A stretch of DNA of 64,000 nucleotides from Streptococcus oralis (GCF_016028255.1 NZ_CP065707.1:1-64000); one strand, 5' to 3'; counted from the first letter of the stretch, positions 11,827-21,357 are shown. The notes: generated from the letters alone by a model not told the origin. Translations and numbers: made by a program.

Positions 11827-13980
11827 ATGACTTCTTATAAACGTACATTTGTTCCCCAAATAGATGCTAGAGACTGTGGTGTCGCTGCCTTAGCCTCGAT
11901 TGCCAAATTCTATGGTTCAGATTTTTCTCTAGCTCACTTGAGAGAACTTGCAAAGACCAATAAAGAAGGGACGACTGCTCTTGGCATTGTAAAAGCCGCA
12001 AATGAAATGGGCTTTGAAACAAGGCCTGTTCAAGCAGATAAAACGCTCTTTGACATGAGTGATGTCCCCTATCCATTTATCGTTCACGTTAACAAAGAAG
12101 GGAAACTCCAACATTACTATGTTGTCTATCAAACAAGGAAAGACTATCTGATTATTGGTGATCCTGATCCTTCTGTAAAAATCACCAAAATGTCAAAAGA
12201 ACGCTTTTTCTCTGAATGGACTGGAGTAGCTATTTTTCTAGCTCCCAAACCCAGCTATCAACCCCATAAAGATAAAAAGAATGGTCTACTGAGCTTCCTC
12301 CCTCTGATTTTCAAACAAAAATCTCTCATTGCTTACATTGTTCTCTCAAGCTTATTAGTCACTATTATCAATATCGGTGGTTCTTATTATCTCCAAGGAA
12401 TCTTGGATGAGTACATTCCAAATCAGATGAAATCAACTTTAGGAATTATCTCAATTGGTCTAATTATCACCTATATCCTCCAACAAGCCATGAGCTTCTC
12501 CAGAGATTATCTCCTAACTGTTCTGAGTCAGAGATTAAGCATTGATGTAATTTTGGCCTATATTCGTCATATCTTTGAACTTCCTATGTCTTTCTTTGCG
12601 ACACGTCGTACAGGAGAAATCATTTCACGCTTCACAGATGCCAACTCTATTATAGATGCCTTAGCTTCTACCATTCTCTCTCTTCTTCTTGATGTTTCCA
12701 TTCTGATCCTTGTAGGGAGCGTCTTACTGGCACAAAACCCTAATCTCTTCCTTCTTTCTCTTATTTCCGTTCCTATATACATGTTCATCATCTTTTCTTT
12801 TATGAAACCTTTTGAAAAAATGAACCACGATGTCATGCAAAGCAATTCTATGGTTAGTTCTGCCATTATCGAAGATATCAACGGGATCGAAACCATCAAG
12901 TCACTCACAAGTGAAGAAAATCGCTACCAAAATATTGACAGTGAATTTGTCGATTATTTGGAAAAATCCTTTAAACTTACTAAATATTCTATTTTACAAA
13001 CTAATTTAAAGCAAGGAACAAAGTTAGTTCTTAATATCTTTATCCTATGGTTTGGTGCTCAATTAGTCATGTCGAGTAAGATTTCTATCGGTCAGCTGAT
13101 TACCTTTAATACACTTCTTTCTTACTTTACAACTCCTATGGAAAATATTATCAACCTACAAACTAAACTCCAATCTGCGAAGGTTGCTAATAACCGCTTG
13201 AACGAGGTCTATTTAGTTGAATCTGAATTTCAAGTTCAAGAAAATCCTGTTCATTCAAATTTTTTGATGGGCGATATTGAATTTGATGACCTTTCTTATA
13301 AGTATGGTTTTGGACGAGATACCTTAACAGATATCAATCTAACAATTAAAGAAGGTGATAAGGTTAGCCTGGTTGGAGTTAGTGGTTCTGGTAAAACAAC
13401 TCTAGCCAAAATGATTGTCAATTTCTTTGACCCTTACAAAGGACAGATTACCATCAATCGTCAGGATATTAAAAATATTGATAAAAAAATCTTGCGACGT
13501 CATATTAATTACCTGCCCCAACAAGCCTATATCTTTAATGGCTCTATCTTGGAAAACTTAACCTTGGGCGGTAATAATATGATTAGCCAAGAAGATATTC
13601 TAAAAGCTTGCGAATTAGCTGAAATCCGTCAAGATATTGAAAGAATGCCTATGGGCTATCAAACTCAACTTTCTGATGGAGCAGGTCTGTCAGGAGGACA
13701 GAAGCAACGAATTGCTCTCGCTCGTGCTCTTTTAACTAAATCTCCTGTTTTAATACTAGATGAAGCTACTAGTGCTCTCGATGTTTTGACTGAGAAAAAG
13801 GTTATAGATAATCTTATGTCCCTAACTGATAAAACCATTCTCTTTGTAGCCCATCGTCTAAGTATAGCCGAACGGACTAACCGTGTCATTGTTCTTGACC
13901 AGGGTAAAATCATTGAAGTTGGTAGTCATCAAGAGTTAATACAGGCGCAAGGCTTCTACCATCATCTATTCAACAAATAA
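11827..13980 (+). CDS. blpA: BlpA, peptidase-containing bacteriocin/pheromone ABC exporter
   Basis: 717 residues from the ATG with AAAGGA upstream; a TTG two codons earlier is less likely. The N-terminal C39 peptidase domain has Cys17 (DARDCG), His96 and Asp112 and cleaves leaders after GG. Next come six membrane segments (about 155-430) and an ABC domain with Walker A GVSGSGKTT, signature LSGGQKQR, Walker B VLILDEATSALD and the H-loop AHRL. It exports BlpC and the bacteriocins with BlpB. Unlike the frameshifted blpA of many pneumococci, this gene is open throughout. Confidence 0.95.
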   Translation: MTSYKRTFVPQIDARDCGVAALASIAKFYGSDFSLAHLRELAKTNKEGTTALGIVKAANEMGFETRPVQADKTLFDMSDVPYPFIVHVNKEGKLQHYYVVYQTRKDYLIIGDPDPSVKITKMSKERFFSEWTGVAIFLAPKPSYQPHKDKKNGLLSFLPLIFKQKSLIAYIVLSSLLVTIINIGGSYYLQGILDEYIPNQMKSTLGIISIGLIITYILQQAMSFSRDYLLTVLSQRLSIDVILAYIRHIFELPMSFFATRRTGEIISRFTDANSIIDALASTILSLLLDVSILILVGSVLLAQNPNLFLLSLISVPIYMFIIFSFMKPFEKMNHDVMQSNSMVSSAIIEDINGIETIKSLTSEENRYQNIDSEFVDYLEKSFKLTKYSILQTNLKQGTKLVLNIFILWFGAQLVMSSKISIGQLITFNTLLSYFTTPMENIINLQTKLQSAKVANNRLNEVYLVESEFQVQENPVHSNFLMGDIEFDDLSYKYGFGRDTLTDINLTIKEGDKVSLVGVSGSGKTTLAKMIVNFFDPYKGQITINRQDIKNIDKKILRRHINYLPQQAYIFNGSILENLTLGGNNMISQEDILKACELAEIRQDIERMPMGYQTQLSDGAGLSGGQKQRIALARALLTKSPVLILDEATSALDVLTEKKVIDNLMSLTDKTILFVAHRLSIAERTNRVIVLDQGKIIEVGSHQELIQAQGFYHHLFNK

Positions 13981-13990
13981 GGAGAATGTT

Positions 13991-15352
13991 ATGAATCCTA
14001 ATCTTTTTAGAAGCGTCGAGTTTTATCAGAGACGTTACCATAATTATGCGACAGTATTGATCATACCACTTTCATTACTGTTTACTTTCATCTTAATTTT
14101 CTCCCTTGTTGCCACAAAAGAAATTACCGTTACGTCACAAGGAGAAATTACCCCTACAAGTGTCATTGCATCCATTCAGTCAACTAGTGATAATCCTATC
14201 CTAGCTAATCATTTAGTGGCAAATCAAGTAGTTGAAAAAGGTGACTTACTCATCAAATACTCTGAAACAATGGAAGAAAGTCAGAAAACTGCCTTAGAAA
14301 CTCAGTTACAAAGACTTGAGAAGCAAAAAGAAGGACTTGGAATTTTGAAACAAAGCTTAGAAAAAGCGACTGATCTTTTTTCTGGTGAGGATGAGTTTGG
14401 CTACCATAATACCTTTATGAATTTTACTAAACAAGCTCATGATATTGAACTAGGTATCTCAAAGACTAATACTGAGGTTTCAAATCAAGCCAATCTTGCT
14501 AATAGCAGTTCATCAGCTATTGAACAAGAAATCACAAAAGTTCAACAACAAATTGGAGAATATCAAGAGCTGAGAGATGCTATCATAAACAAAAGAGCGC
14601 GCTTACCGACTGGCAATCCACACCAGTCAATTTTGAATCGTTATCTTGTAGCCTCTCAAGAACAAACACAAGAAACTGCAGATGAGCCATTTTTATCTCA
14701 AATCAATCAAAGTATTGCAAATCTTGAATCATCTATCGCAAATCTCAAAATTCAGCAAGCTGGTATCGGAAGTGTAGCAACTTATGATAATAGTTTAGAA
14801 ACCAAAATTGAAGTACTCCGCACTCAATTTTTACAAACAGCTTCTCAGCAACAACTAGCTGTGGAAAATCAACTAACAGAATTAAAAGTACAACTAGATC
14901 AAGCGACACAGCGCTTGGAAAACAATACCTTAACCGCTCCAAGTAAAGGTATCGTTCATCTGAACAGCGAATTTGAAGGTAAAAATAGAATTCCAACTGG
15001 TACAGAAATTGCTCAAATATTCCCTATTATAACAGATACAAGAGAAGTACTAATCACTTACTACGTATCATCTGACTATCTCCCCTTACTAGATAAAGGA
15101 CAAACTGTAAGATTAAAACTTGAGAAGATTGGAAATCACGGCATTACCATCATCGGCCAACTTCAGACAATTGATCAAACTCCTACCAGAACAGAGCAAG
15201 GCAATCTCTTTAAATTAACCGCTCTTGCAAAACTATCTAATGAGGATAGTAAACTCATCCAATACGGCTTACAAGGTCGCGTCACTAGTGTAACTGCAAA
15301 GAAAACATATTTTGATTATTTCAAAGATAAAATTCTAACCCATTCTGATTAA
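13991..15352 (+). CDS. blpB: BlpB, exporter accessory (HlyD/membrane-fusion) protein
   Basis: 453 residues. One N-terminal membrane anchor (about 22-45), a biotinyl/lipoyl-like segment, a long coiled-coil region (about 95-320), and a C-terminal beta domain (about 320-430). It is the partner of BlpA in peptide export, 10 bases downstream of blpA with an AAGGAGAATGTT ribosome site. No truncation. Confidence 0.93.
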   Translation: MNPNLFRSVEFYQRRYHNYATVLIIPLSLLFTFILIFSLVATKEITVTSQGEITPTSVIASIQSTSDNPILANHLVANQVVEKGDLLIKYSETMEESQKTALETQLQRLEKQKEGLGILKQSLEKATDLFSGEDEFGYHNTFMNFTKQAHDIELGISKTNTEVSNQANLANSSSSAIEQEITKVQQQIGEYQELRDAIINKRARLPTGNPHQSILNRYLVASQEQTQETADEPFLSQINQSIANLESSIANLKIQQAGIGSVATYDNSLETKIEVLRTQFLQTASQQQLAVENQLTELKVQLDQATQRLENNTLTAPSKGIVHLNSEFEGKNRIPTGTEIAQIFPIITDTREVLITYYVSSDYLPLLDKGQTVRLKLEKIGNHGITIIGQLQTIDQTPTRTEQGNLFKLTALAKLSNEDSKLIQYGLQGRVTSVTAKKTYFDYFKDKILTHSD

Positions 15353-15408
15353 TTTTCAGATAACACTCTAGAACTATTTATTATCTTATCAAAAAGGAGA
15401 ATCATAAC

Positions 15409-15564
15409 ATGGATAAGAAACAAAATCTAACTTCATTTCAAGAACTAACAACTACTGAACTCAACCAGATTACAGGTGGAGGATGGTGGGAAAATTTCTT
15501 ATATAGCGTTAATAGATATTCTCATAACCTCACACAAGGACTTCATCAGCCAATACAACTATAA
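15409..15564 (+). CDS. blpC: BlpC pheromone precursor
   Basis: 51 residues. The leader MDKKQNLTSFQELTTTELNQ then ITGG is the BlpC leader. The predicted pheromone is 27 residues, starting GWWENFLY and ending LHQPIQL. It is secreted by BlpAB and sensed by BlpH to switch on the regulon. Strong AAAAAGGAGAATCATAAC site. The mature part combines a GWWE start with a middle and end that differ from the pneumococcal R6-type peptide, so it defines the strain's signalling group. Confidence 0.93.
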   Translation: MDKKQNLTSFQELTTTELNQITGGGWWENFLYSVNRYSHNLTQGLHQPIQL

Positions 15565-15565
15565 A

Positions 15566-15604
15566 AAAATAAGACCGAGATACAAGAACTCTCGGTCTTA
15601 TTTT
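15566..15604. terminator. Bidirectional terminator between blpC and blpH
   Basis: AAGACCGAGA (15571-15580) pairs with TCTCGGTCTT (15590-15599), with A and T runs on both sides. It serves the convergent blpABC and blpSRH units. Confidence 0.9.
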
Positions 15605-15606
15605 CA

Positions 15607-16947
15607 TCATTCTGTATGCATCATAGTAAGTACCTGACGAAAGACTTGATTTTGACAGATAGTATTGAGACTAGCATTGGGATAACTTTCCACTATCTTC
15701 ATAACGGTATAAAGACCAACTCCTCTCTCCTCCCCTTTAGAACTAACTCCAAAAGAGAAGATTTCAGAAACATCTATGCCCTCTTCTTTGATGGAGTTTT
15801 CAATGATAAAGTTTTCCTTTGCTCCACTTTTTAAAAAGGCGATTGAGACATAAGGTTGACTAGCCTCTACACTGGCTTCAATAGCATTGTCACAAAGGAT
15901 AGACACAATGGTTAGAAAATCAAGTAGGCTCATACCCTCAACTTGAATCTCCTCAGGAACTTCGACATTAAAGACAATATCCTTTTCTCTGGCTTTTATA
16001 AATTTTCCTGCGAGGAGACTTTTGAGGGCACGATCCCGAATATTCACCAATCTACCAAGGTCATATTTGTTGTCCTGCAATTTCTGACTGGAATCCTTCA
16101 AGACGGAGTCGTAGATCTCTTTTATCTGCTCCATATCCTCCTCTTCAATGCCTAGGCTTAAGCTGGTCAAGAGGTTGGCATAATCATGACGAAAGCTCCG
16201 AACTTCCTTATAAAGCTCCTCTATATGCCGACTATACCGTTCCATATCTCTATAGCGCAGGGCCTGTTCTTGGTTCAGTTTCTCCTGAAGTTTTTCCTTC
16301 AAATAGGTATCCAGCTTCTTGATAACCCCCATAAAAAAGAGCAGGTAAAACACTAGGATCAGATGGCGAACAGTCTTTGATTGAATGCTTTGTTCATATT
16401 CAAAGAAAGACAGAGTTTCCATAACTAGATAGTAGGTTCCCATTATCCAGTTAATTTTAGTCAGGGATTTTTGAAAATCTTTATCTAGAATCTCCCTTCT
16501 CAAGCTAGTGAAATCATAGTCTAACCATTTCAAAAAGGCTAGAGAAATGAAGAAATTGAAAATTATTATACATAACCAAATAAATGAATAATTATCATAT
16601 ACTTGCCCTTGGCCTAAAAACGGAAGAACAAAATAAGAAACACCTCTATAAAAGAGATTCACCAATGTCATTGGAAAGAGACCATAAAAGAAAAGGAGTT
16701 TTTTAGGAAGCCCTCTTAACAATAAGAAAGATAACCCTATGCCAAACAAAGGTTCTATAAAATATGACAAATATTCACTCACAGCTAAAAATTGAAAAGT
16801 CGCAAAAATGGCCCCTAGGAGAAATTTCAGGAGAAAGGCCTTAAAAATCCTCTCGAAAGTAAGATCAATTCCATCTACCTTAAAGAAAATGACAATTTCT
16901 AGCCCATTAGTAATAAGTGTATACAATAATATCCAAGCAATATTCAT
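15607..16947 (-). CDS. blpH: BlpH, pheromone sensor histidine kinase
   Basis: 446 residues. Six or seven membrane segments (1-205) form the peptide-sensing domain, followed by a coiled linker, the phospho-acceptor His254 in SFRHDYANLL, and an ATPase domain with N box (LCDNAIEA) and G boxes (GVSSKGEERGVGLYTV). It belongs to the HPK10 (AgrC/ComD) family. It lies 13 bases after blpR, and its sensor part should match the local BlpC variant. Confidence 0.94.
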   Translation of the reverse strand: MNIAWILLYTLITNGLEIVIFFKVDGIDLTFERIFKAFLLKFLLGAIFATFQFLAVSEYLSYFIEPLFGIGLSFLLLRGLPKKLLFFYGLFPMTLVNLFYRGVSYFVLPFLGQGQVYDNYSFIWLCIIIFNFFISLAFLKWLDYDFTSLRREILDKDFQKSLTKINWIMGTYYLVMETLSFFEYEQSIQSKTVRHLILVFYLLFFMGVIKKLDTYLKEKLQEKLNQEQALRYRDMERYSRHIEELYKEVRSFRHDYANLLTSLSLGIEEEDMEQIKEIYDSVLKDSSQKLQDNKYDLGRLVNIRDRALKSLLAGKFIKAREKDIVFNVEVPEEIQVEGMSLLDFLTIVSILCDNAIEASVEASQPYVSIAFLKSGAKENFIIENSIKEEGIDVSEIFSFGVSSKGEERGVGLYTVMKIVESYPNASLNTICQNQVFRQVLTMMHTE

Positions 16948-16960
16948 AAATTCTCCTAGC

Positions 16961-17698
16961 TCAATGCAAATTATTGATAGCCTCAGAAACTTCCCTAACC
17001 TTATAACGCGCGATTAGACAACTTCCACCATTGGGAAAGAAAAGCAGTTTTTCTTTCTTATCCAAATGCACCACATTTGCAGGATTGATGAGAAAAGAAC
17101 GATGACACTGCAAGAGACGAGGCTCCTGCTTGAGAACCTCCTCTAGGCTCGCCGTAAATTCCAGTCTATCCGTCTTGGTATAGAGAATAACACGATGGGC
17201 TCTAGGAGACGTTTCGAGATAGTAAACCTCTTTAAAAGGATACTGGAATTGAGCAAATTTTGATTTAAAGTAAAAGCAATCTTCCGCCAGGCTTTTGCTG
17301 TCTTGACTATCGGCATAGAGAAGAGCTGTCTCGATACGAGACTCAAACTCCTCCGCCGACAAGGACTTATCAATGTAGTCCAAAGCAGACACTTGGTAGC
17401 GAAAGGACAGGGGCATAAACTCCGAGTGAGTCGTCACAAAGACGATCAGGGCATAAGGATCTCGATCCCGAATCTTTCTTGCCACTTCTAGGCCTTTCAT
17501 CTCCTCATTTCGAATCTCAATGTCCAAAAAGAATAGCTGATGTGCTCCCTTCTCATGCATCTCTGCCAGAAGTTGGTCTGGCTTGCCAAAGACTTCAAAA
17601 GAGCTGGGAATGATATGATGTTCTTTCAAGAGTTTCTCAATCGTCGTTTCAATCCTAGTCTGTTGGGAGAAATCATCTTCTAAAACAAATATTCTCAT
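16961..17698 (-). CDS. blpR: BlpR, LytTR response regulator
   Basis: 245 residues. The receiver domain has acidic residues at 8-9, phospho-acceptor Asp59 (FFLDIE) and a conserved Lys after it. The C-terminal LytTR DNA-binding domain (about 135-240) contains CHRSFLINPANV. When phosphorylated by BlpH it should bind the paired TTCAAGA repeats found before nearly every unit of the island. Confidence 0.95.
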   Translation of the reverse strand: MRIFVLEDDFSQQTRIETTIEKLLKEHHIIPSSFEVFGKPDQLLAEMHEKGAHQLFFLDIEIRNEEMKGLEVARKIRDRDPYALIVFVTTHSEFMPLSFRYQVSALDYIDKSLSAEEFESRIETALLYADSQDSKSLAEDCFYFKSKFAQFQYPFKEVYYLETSPRAHRVILYTKTDRLEFTASLEEVLKQEPRLLQCHRSFLINPANVVHLDKKEKLLFFPNGGSCLIARYKVREVSEAINNLH

Positions 17699-17702
17699 CT
17701 TC

Positions 17703-18041
17703 TTACTCTCCTTGTTTCAACCATTTTTGGCGAATGTCTCTATAGCGACGTCTGGCATACTTGACAGCATATTGACCTTCTTCTCCAAGAAAAAGGATTC
17801 TTTCTTGAAAATCAATCGATTTTAATTTATCAAGATTGACCAAACAATTTCGATGACATCTCATCAAGGTTTCCCCATATTGGTTCTCAAGATTACTTAA
17901 ATTTTGAACCATATTAAAACTAGCTTCTTCTGTAATAATCTGTACGGTATGGGCTTTAGTTGGATGTGTTTGAATATAGTAGATATCCTTTATGTTTAAT
18001 TTGAAAATTTCTTTCTCTTTTTGGATGATAATGTAGTTCAT
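17703..18041 (-). CDS. blpS: BlpS, stand-alone LytTR DNA-binding protein
   Basis: 112 residues, a LytTR domain with no receiver (CHRNCLVNLDKLKSIDF matches the BlpR segment). First gene of blpSRH, four bases before blpR. AGGAGGTTTTATCC is a strong ribosome site. It probably modulates BlpR binding; its direct role is not established. Confidence 0.92.
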   Translation of the reverse strand: MNYIIIQKEKEIFKLNIKDIYYIQTHPTKAHTVQIITEEASFNMVQNLSNLENQYGETLMRCHRNCLVNLDKLKSIDFQERILFLGEEGQYAVKYARRRYRDIRQKWLKQGE

Positions 18042-18066
18042 GGATAAAACCTCCTAAAAAGAGGAT

Positions 18067-18128
18067 AGCATAAGTCTAGAAACTATTTTTCACCAAATCC
18101 TAAACGGTTCTCAAAAATTCCTAAAGTG
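18067..18128 (-). promoter_or_regulatory. blpSRH promoter with degenerate BlpR repeat
   Basis: Minus strand: CACTTTAGGAATTTTTGAGA then ACCGTTTAGGATTTGGTG, two TTTAGGA copies at the spacing of the TTCAAGA repeats. A -10 candidate TATGCT lies at 18067-18072. This suggests weaker autoregulation than at the peptide promoters. Confidence 0.6.
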
Positions 18129-18189
18129 TCGAATCATTCGCAAAATAGCTATGATAATCTTACAATTATTTTATCATAAAATCCTGCAA

Positions 18190-18265
18190 TTACCATTCAG
18201 GAAATTTCAATGACAATTAAAGATTTGAAGGTAAAAAAAGAGTTAAAAGTGATAAGCTATGATTA
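18190..18265 (+). promoter_or_regulatory. BlpR-type promoter of blpT
   Basis: ACCATTCAGGAAATTTCAATG then ACAATTAAAGATTTG matches the blpA box with one change in the second repeat. The -10 is TAAGCT or TATGAT near 18253-18263. Confidence 0.7.
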
Positions 18266-18319
18266 TAGAAAGACAATCACTTGAAACAACTTTAGAACCA
18301 TCACAAAGGAGGCATTCTC

Positions 18320-18649
18320 ATGACGGTTACAGACCCAATCAAAACAGCTCAGACTTTAATTACTGACTTAAATAAAGCTTACCAAGCATGCAAACAGGTA
18401 ACAGCTGACGATATCCGCTTTCAGGAGCAATTAAACTCTATTCTTGGTTTTCTAGCGAAGGCTGAGACTGTGGACAATCGATTCTTGATTGAGCTGGAAA
18501 AATTTTACCAGACTTCCAGTCTTCTCATGGGCCTCAGTGCTCTCGAACCAGATGCTCCTACTCGCGCCGCTTGGCGGGCCTATGACCGTTTTCACTTTGA
18601 CCAAGTCAAAACCAAGTTGAGTCTCTACGGTCCAACCATTATCTTGTAA
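18320..18649 (+). CDS. blpT: BlpT
   Basis: 109 residues, soluble and helical, no membrane segment. Matches the small protein at the regulatory end of pneumococcal blp loci. AAAGGAGGCATTCTC is a strong ribosome site and the gene is under a BlpR-type box. Its stop TAA is also the first bases of the following BOX element. Function is unknown; the name comes from synteny and sequence resemblance. Confidence 0.85.
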   Translation: MTVTDPIKTAQTLITDLNKAYQACKQVTADDIRFQEQLNSILGFLAKAETVDNRFLIELEKFYQTSSLLMGLSALEPDAPTRAAWRAYDRFHFDQVKTKLSLYGPTIIL

Positions 18650-18750
18650 TACTCTTCGAAAATCTCTTCAAACCACGTTAGCCTTAAAACTAGGGTTTGA
18701 GTAACCTGCGGCTAGCTTTTTGGTTTAATTTTTGATGTTCATTGAATATA
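18648..18750 (+). repeat. BOX element (boxA-boxC), degenerate
   Basis: TAATACTCTTCGAAAATCTC and TTCAAACCACGTTAGCC are boxA. ACCTGCGGCTAGCTTTTTGG then TTTAATTTTTGATGTTCATTG is boxC. No boxB. It abuts blpT. Confidence 0.85.
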
Positions 18751-18754
18751 CGTA

Positions 18755-18797
18755 AATAAAATAAGTTGAGTGAACTTGTACTCAACTTATTTTTTTA
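18755..18797. terminator. Bidirectional terminator between blpT and ecsB
   Basis: AAAATAAGTTGAGT (18758-18771) pairs with ACTCAACTTATTTT (18780-18793), with T runs on both strands. Confidence 0.88.
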
Positions 18798-18813
18798 TCT
18801 AATCTTATAAGTT

Positions 18814-19863
18814 TTAGTCCTGCATCTGACGTTTCACCTGATAAGGCAAGTACAAGACTTGTAAAACTAAACCAGCACCCAGCAAGGCTAGGAGGGCCTG
18901 TTTTTCTTGGAAAGTCACAAGGCCGACGACTAATTCCACTATCAAGACGAAACTGGTCAATCCTCTGACTACAGCCTGCAACCCTCTTTCCTTTTGTCCC
19001 TTGTCTAGTGGGAAGAGCTGGGTCAAGTATTGGTAATCAAAGGCGTGATAGAGGGCTAGCAATTGGAAGAGCAAGAGGTAGTTAAATAGAATCACCACTG
19101 CCATCGCAATCCAAGCTTGCTCGATAAAGACTAGTGCTAACAAGGATAGGAGCAAAAGGCGGAGACTAAGGGCAAAGAGGTCTCCATTTCGCAGGTAAGA
19201 ACGGAGATAGAGGTTTTGCCAAATCTTGCTCGGCACTTTCTGAACTGCTTTTAGGATAAAATCCAGATAAGCGCGACGTTTGACACTATTTGAAACGCCC
19301 TTGACCTGCGTAAAGAGAGCAAAGAAACGAAGCAAGACTTGCTTGCGCTTGCTTTCTTGGGCAATGACATAGTCCCAGTCAATTCCGTTCCCAGTAAAAA
19401 ATTTACTAACTTTTTGACGAAAAATCAGGTATTTCCCAGTTCCCAATAAAAGCACATAGATGAGAAAGACTGGCAAACCATAGCCCATGGCTAAAAATAA
19501 GGGCGCAAAAAGAAGTAAGCAGAGAGTCTGTACCAATAGCCAAAAGACCAGTGAGCGCACCGTCTGCCCTTTGAGGTGGGACATGATCTCCTCTTCACTG
19601 ACTAAGAGAAAGAGTTTGTCAGGTACTTCCATGTAGGTCGCGATTCCTCCCCAAGCTAAAAGCAAGGCAGAGACAATCCCCAAAAACAAGAGAATAGGCC
19701 AATGATTTTCAGGAAAATCTTGCAAGAGTTGACTGTACTGGTAAGCTAGAAATCCCAGCAGAACAAGCAGGAACAAGACAAAGTGGTCATTGAGAACATA
19801 ACGCAGATAACCGACACATTCCTTACGAAAAGCCTGCTTTCTCTTTAAAAACAAGTCTTTCAT
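18814..19863 (-). CDS. ecsB: EcsB-type ABC transporter permease
   Basis: 349 residues with about eight to ten membrane segments. It overlaps the ecsA stop by four bases (ATGA) and forms the membrane part of the EcsAB exporter, which in Firmicutes affects secretion and competence; in enterococci it exports linear peptides. The substrate is not visible from the sequence. Confidence 0.85.
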   Translation of the reverse strand: MKDLFLKRKQAFRKECVGYLRYVLNDHFVLFLLVLLGFLAYQYSQLLQDFPENHWPILLFLGIVSALLLAWGGIATYMEVPDKLFLLVSEEEIMSHLKGQTVRSLVFWLLVQTLCLLLFAPLFLAMGYGLPVFLIYVLLLGTGKYLIFRQKVSKFFTGNGIDWDYVIAQESKRKQVLLRFFALFTQVKGVSNSVKRRAYLDFILKAVQKVPSKIWQNLYLRSYLRNGDLFALSLRLLLLSLLALVFIEQAWIAMAVVILFNYLLLFQLLALYHAFDYQYLTQLFPLDKGQKERGLQAVVRGLTSFVLIVELVVGLVTFQEKQALLALLGAGLVLQVLYLPYQVKRQMQD

Positions 19864-20591
19864 AGCTCCTCCTCTTTGGTCAGAGCCAGGTAAATGTCAT
19901 TCAAACTAGCTTCAGGCATGTCAAAGGCTTCACGGAGTTTCTGGAGGTTCCCCTGAGCCCTCACCTCCCCCTTGTGGAGAATAACAAAGGCGTCACACAT
20001 CTTCTCCGCCGAGTCCAGCACGTGGGTACTCATTAGAATGGACTTGCCTTTTTGCTTTTCCACTTCCAAAAGATGAATCAAGTCAGAGATAGCCAGCGGA
20101 TCGAGCCCAAGGAAAGGTTCATCTACGATGAAAAGACTCGGATCCACGACAAAAGCACAGATAATCATAACCTTCTGCTTCATTCCTTTTGAGAAATGGA
20201 CAGGAAACCAGTCTAATTTTTGATCCAGACGAAACATCTTTAACAAAGGTTCTACACGCTCAAAAGCCACTTTCTGATCGATACCATAAGCCATAGCAAC
20301 CGTCTCGATATGCTCTCTGAGGGTCAGTTCTTCATACAAGCTAGGCGTTTCTGGGATGTAGCCAATCTGCTTGCGGTAGTTGGTTGCATCTTCTCGCAGG
20401 GTTAGGCCATTAATCTTGATTTCCCCACTGTAAGGCGTCAAAAGACCGATAATCTCATTGATAGTCGTTGATTTCCCAGCACCATTGAGACCAATCAAAC
20501 CAACCAACTGCCCACTTTCAACTGTAAAGGACACATCTTTCAAGACAGGAACGTGAACATAGCCTCCTGTCAGGTTTTTAATTTCTAACAT
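19860..20591 (-). CDS. ecsA: EcsA-type ABC transporter ATP-binding protein
   Basis: 243 residues. Walker A GLNGAGKST (about 37-45), a signature that reads FSKGMKQK (the Ecs-type variation of LSGGQ), Walker B SLFIVDEPFLGLD, and the H-loop MSTHVLDSA. First gene of ecsAB, divergent from the HIT gene 67 bases away, the usual streptococcal arrangement. Confidence 0.9.
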   Translation of the reverse strand: MLEIKNLTGGYVHVPVLKDVSFTVESGQLVGLIGLNGAGKSTTINEIIGLLTPYSGEIKINGLTLREDATNYRKQIGYIPETPSLYEELTLREHIETVAMAYGIDQKVAFERVEPLLKMFRLDQKLDWFPVHFSKGMKQKVMIICAFVVDPSLFIVDEPFLGLDPLAISDLIHLLEVEKQKGKSILMSTHVLDSAEKMCDAFVILHKGEVRAQGNLQKLREAFDMPEASLNDIYLALTKEEEL

Positions 20592-20658
20592 ATTTTCTCC
20601 GAATCTGGTATAATGTAGCTATATTATATCAAAATTCAATACAGTAGAGGTGGATTTT

Positions 20659-21069
20659 ATGTCAGATTGCATTTTTTGTAAAATCATCGCAGGGGAGATT
20701 CCTGCTTCAAAAGTATACGAGGATGAGCAGGTTCTTGCCTTTCTTGATATCTCTCAAGTAACGCCTGGACACACCCTCATTGTACCAAAAGAACACTATC
20801 GCAATCTTTTGGAGATGGATGCAGCAAGTGCCAGCCAACTCTTTGCCCAAGTGCCACTAGTAGCTCAAAAAGTTATGAAAGCTACCAAAGCTGCTGGTAT
20901 GAATATCATCGCCAACTGCGAGGAAGTCGCGGGTCAAACGGTCTTTCATACACACGTGCACCTCGTACCTCGCTACAGTGCAGAAGATGACCTTAAGATT
21001 GACTTTATCGCCCACGAACCAGACTTTGACAAACTCGCCCAAGTCGCTGAAACCATTAAAAATGCTTAA
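20659..21069 (+). CDS. HIT family hydrolase
   Basis: 136 residues from the ATG preceded at 8 bases by AGAGG; a GTG at 20650 is part of that site. The histidine triad HTHVHLVP lies near residue 97, and an N-terminal Cys pair (CIFCK) may bind metal. Likely a nucleotide phosphoramidase or dinucleotide hydrolase. Confidence 0.92.
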   Translation: MSDCIFCKIIAGEIPASKVYEDEQVLAFLDISQVTPGHTLIVPKEHYRNLLEMDAASASQLFAQVPLVAQKVMKATKAAGMNIIANCEEVAGQTVFHTHVHLVPRYSAEDDLKIDFIAHEPDFDKLAQVAETIKNA

Positions 21070-21078
21070 GGAGTTGCC

Positions 21079-21357
21079 ATGAAACTATCCAATCTATTGC
21101 TATTTGCAGGAGCTGCAGCTGGAAGTTATTTTGTCGTGAAAAATCGCCAAGCCATTCAGGATGAAGTGCTAGATACAACTGACCGCGTCGAAGCTATCAA
21201 AGATGATTTGGATATCATCCAAAACAGCCTACAAATCATCGACCAACAAAAATCCCTTATCAAGGAATACCAAAAAGATTTAACCTATAAATTCAAAGTC
21301 TTGGAAAAGGATTTTCAAACTAGAATGGCGGTCCTCCAAGAAGAAAAACAAGAATAA
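21079..21357 (+). CDS. Small membrane-anchored coiled-coil protein
   Basis: 92 residues: one N-terminal membrane segment (LLLFAGAAAGSYFVV) then a charged helix with heptad spacing. 9 bases after the HIT gene, same operon. Function unknown; conserved next to the HIT gene in streptococci. Confidence 0.75.
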   Translation: MKLSNLLLFAGAAAGSYFVVKNRQAIQDEVLDTTDRVEAIKDDLDIIQNSLQIIDQQKSLIKEYQKDLTYKFKVLEKDFQTRMAVLQEEKQE

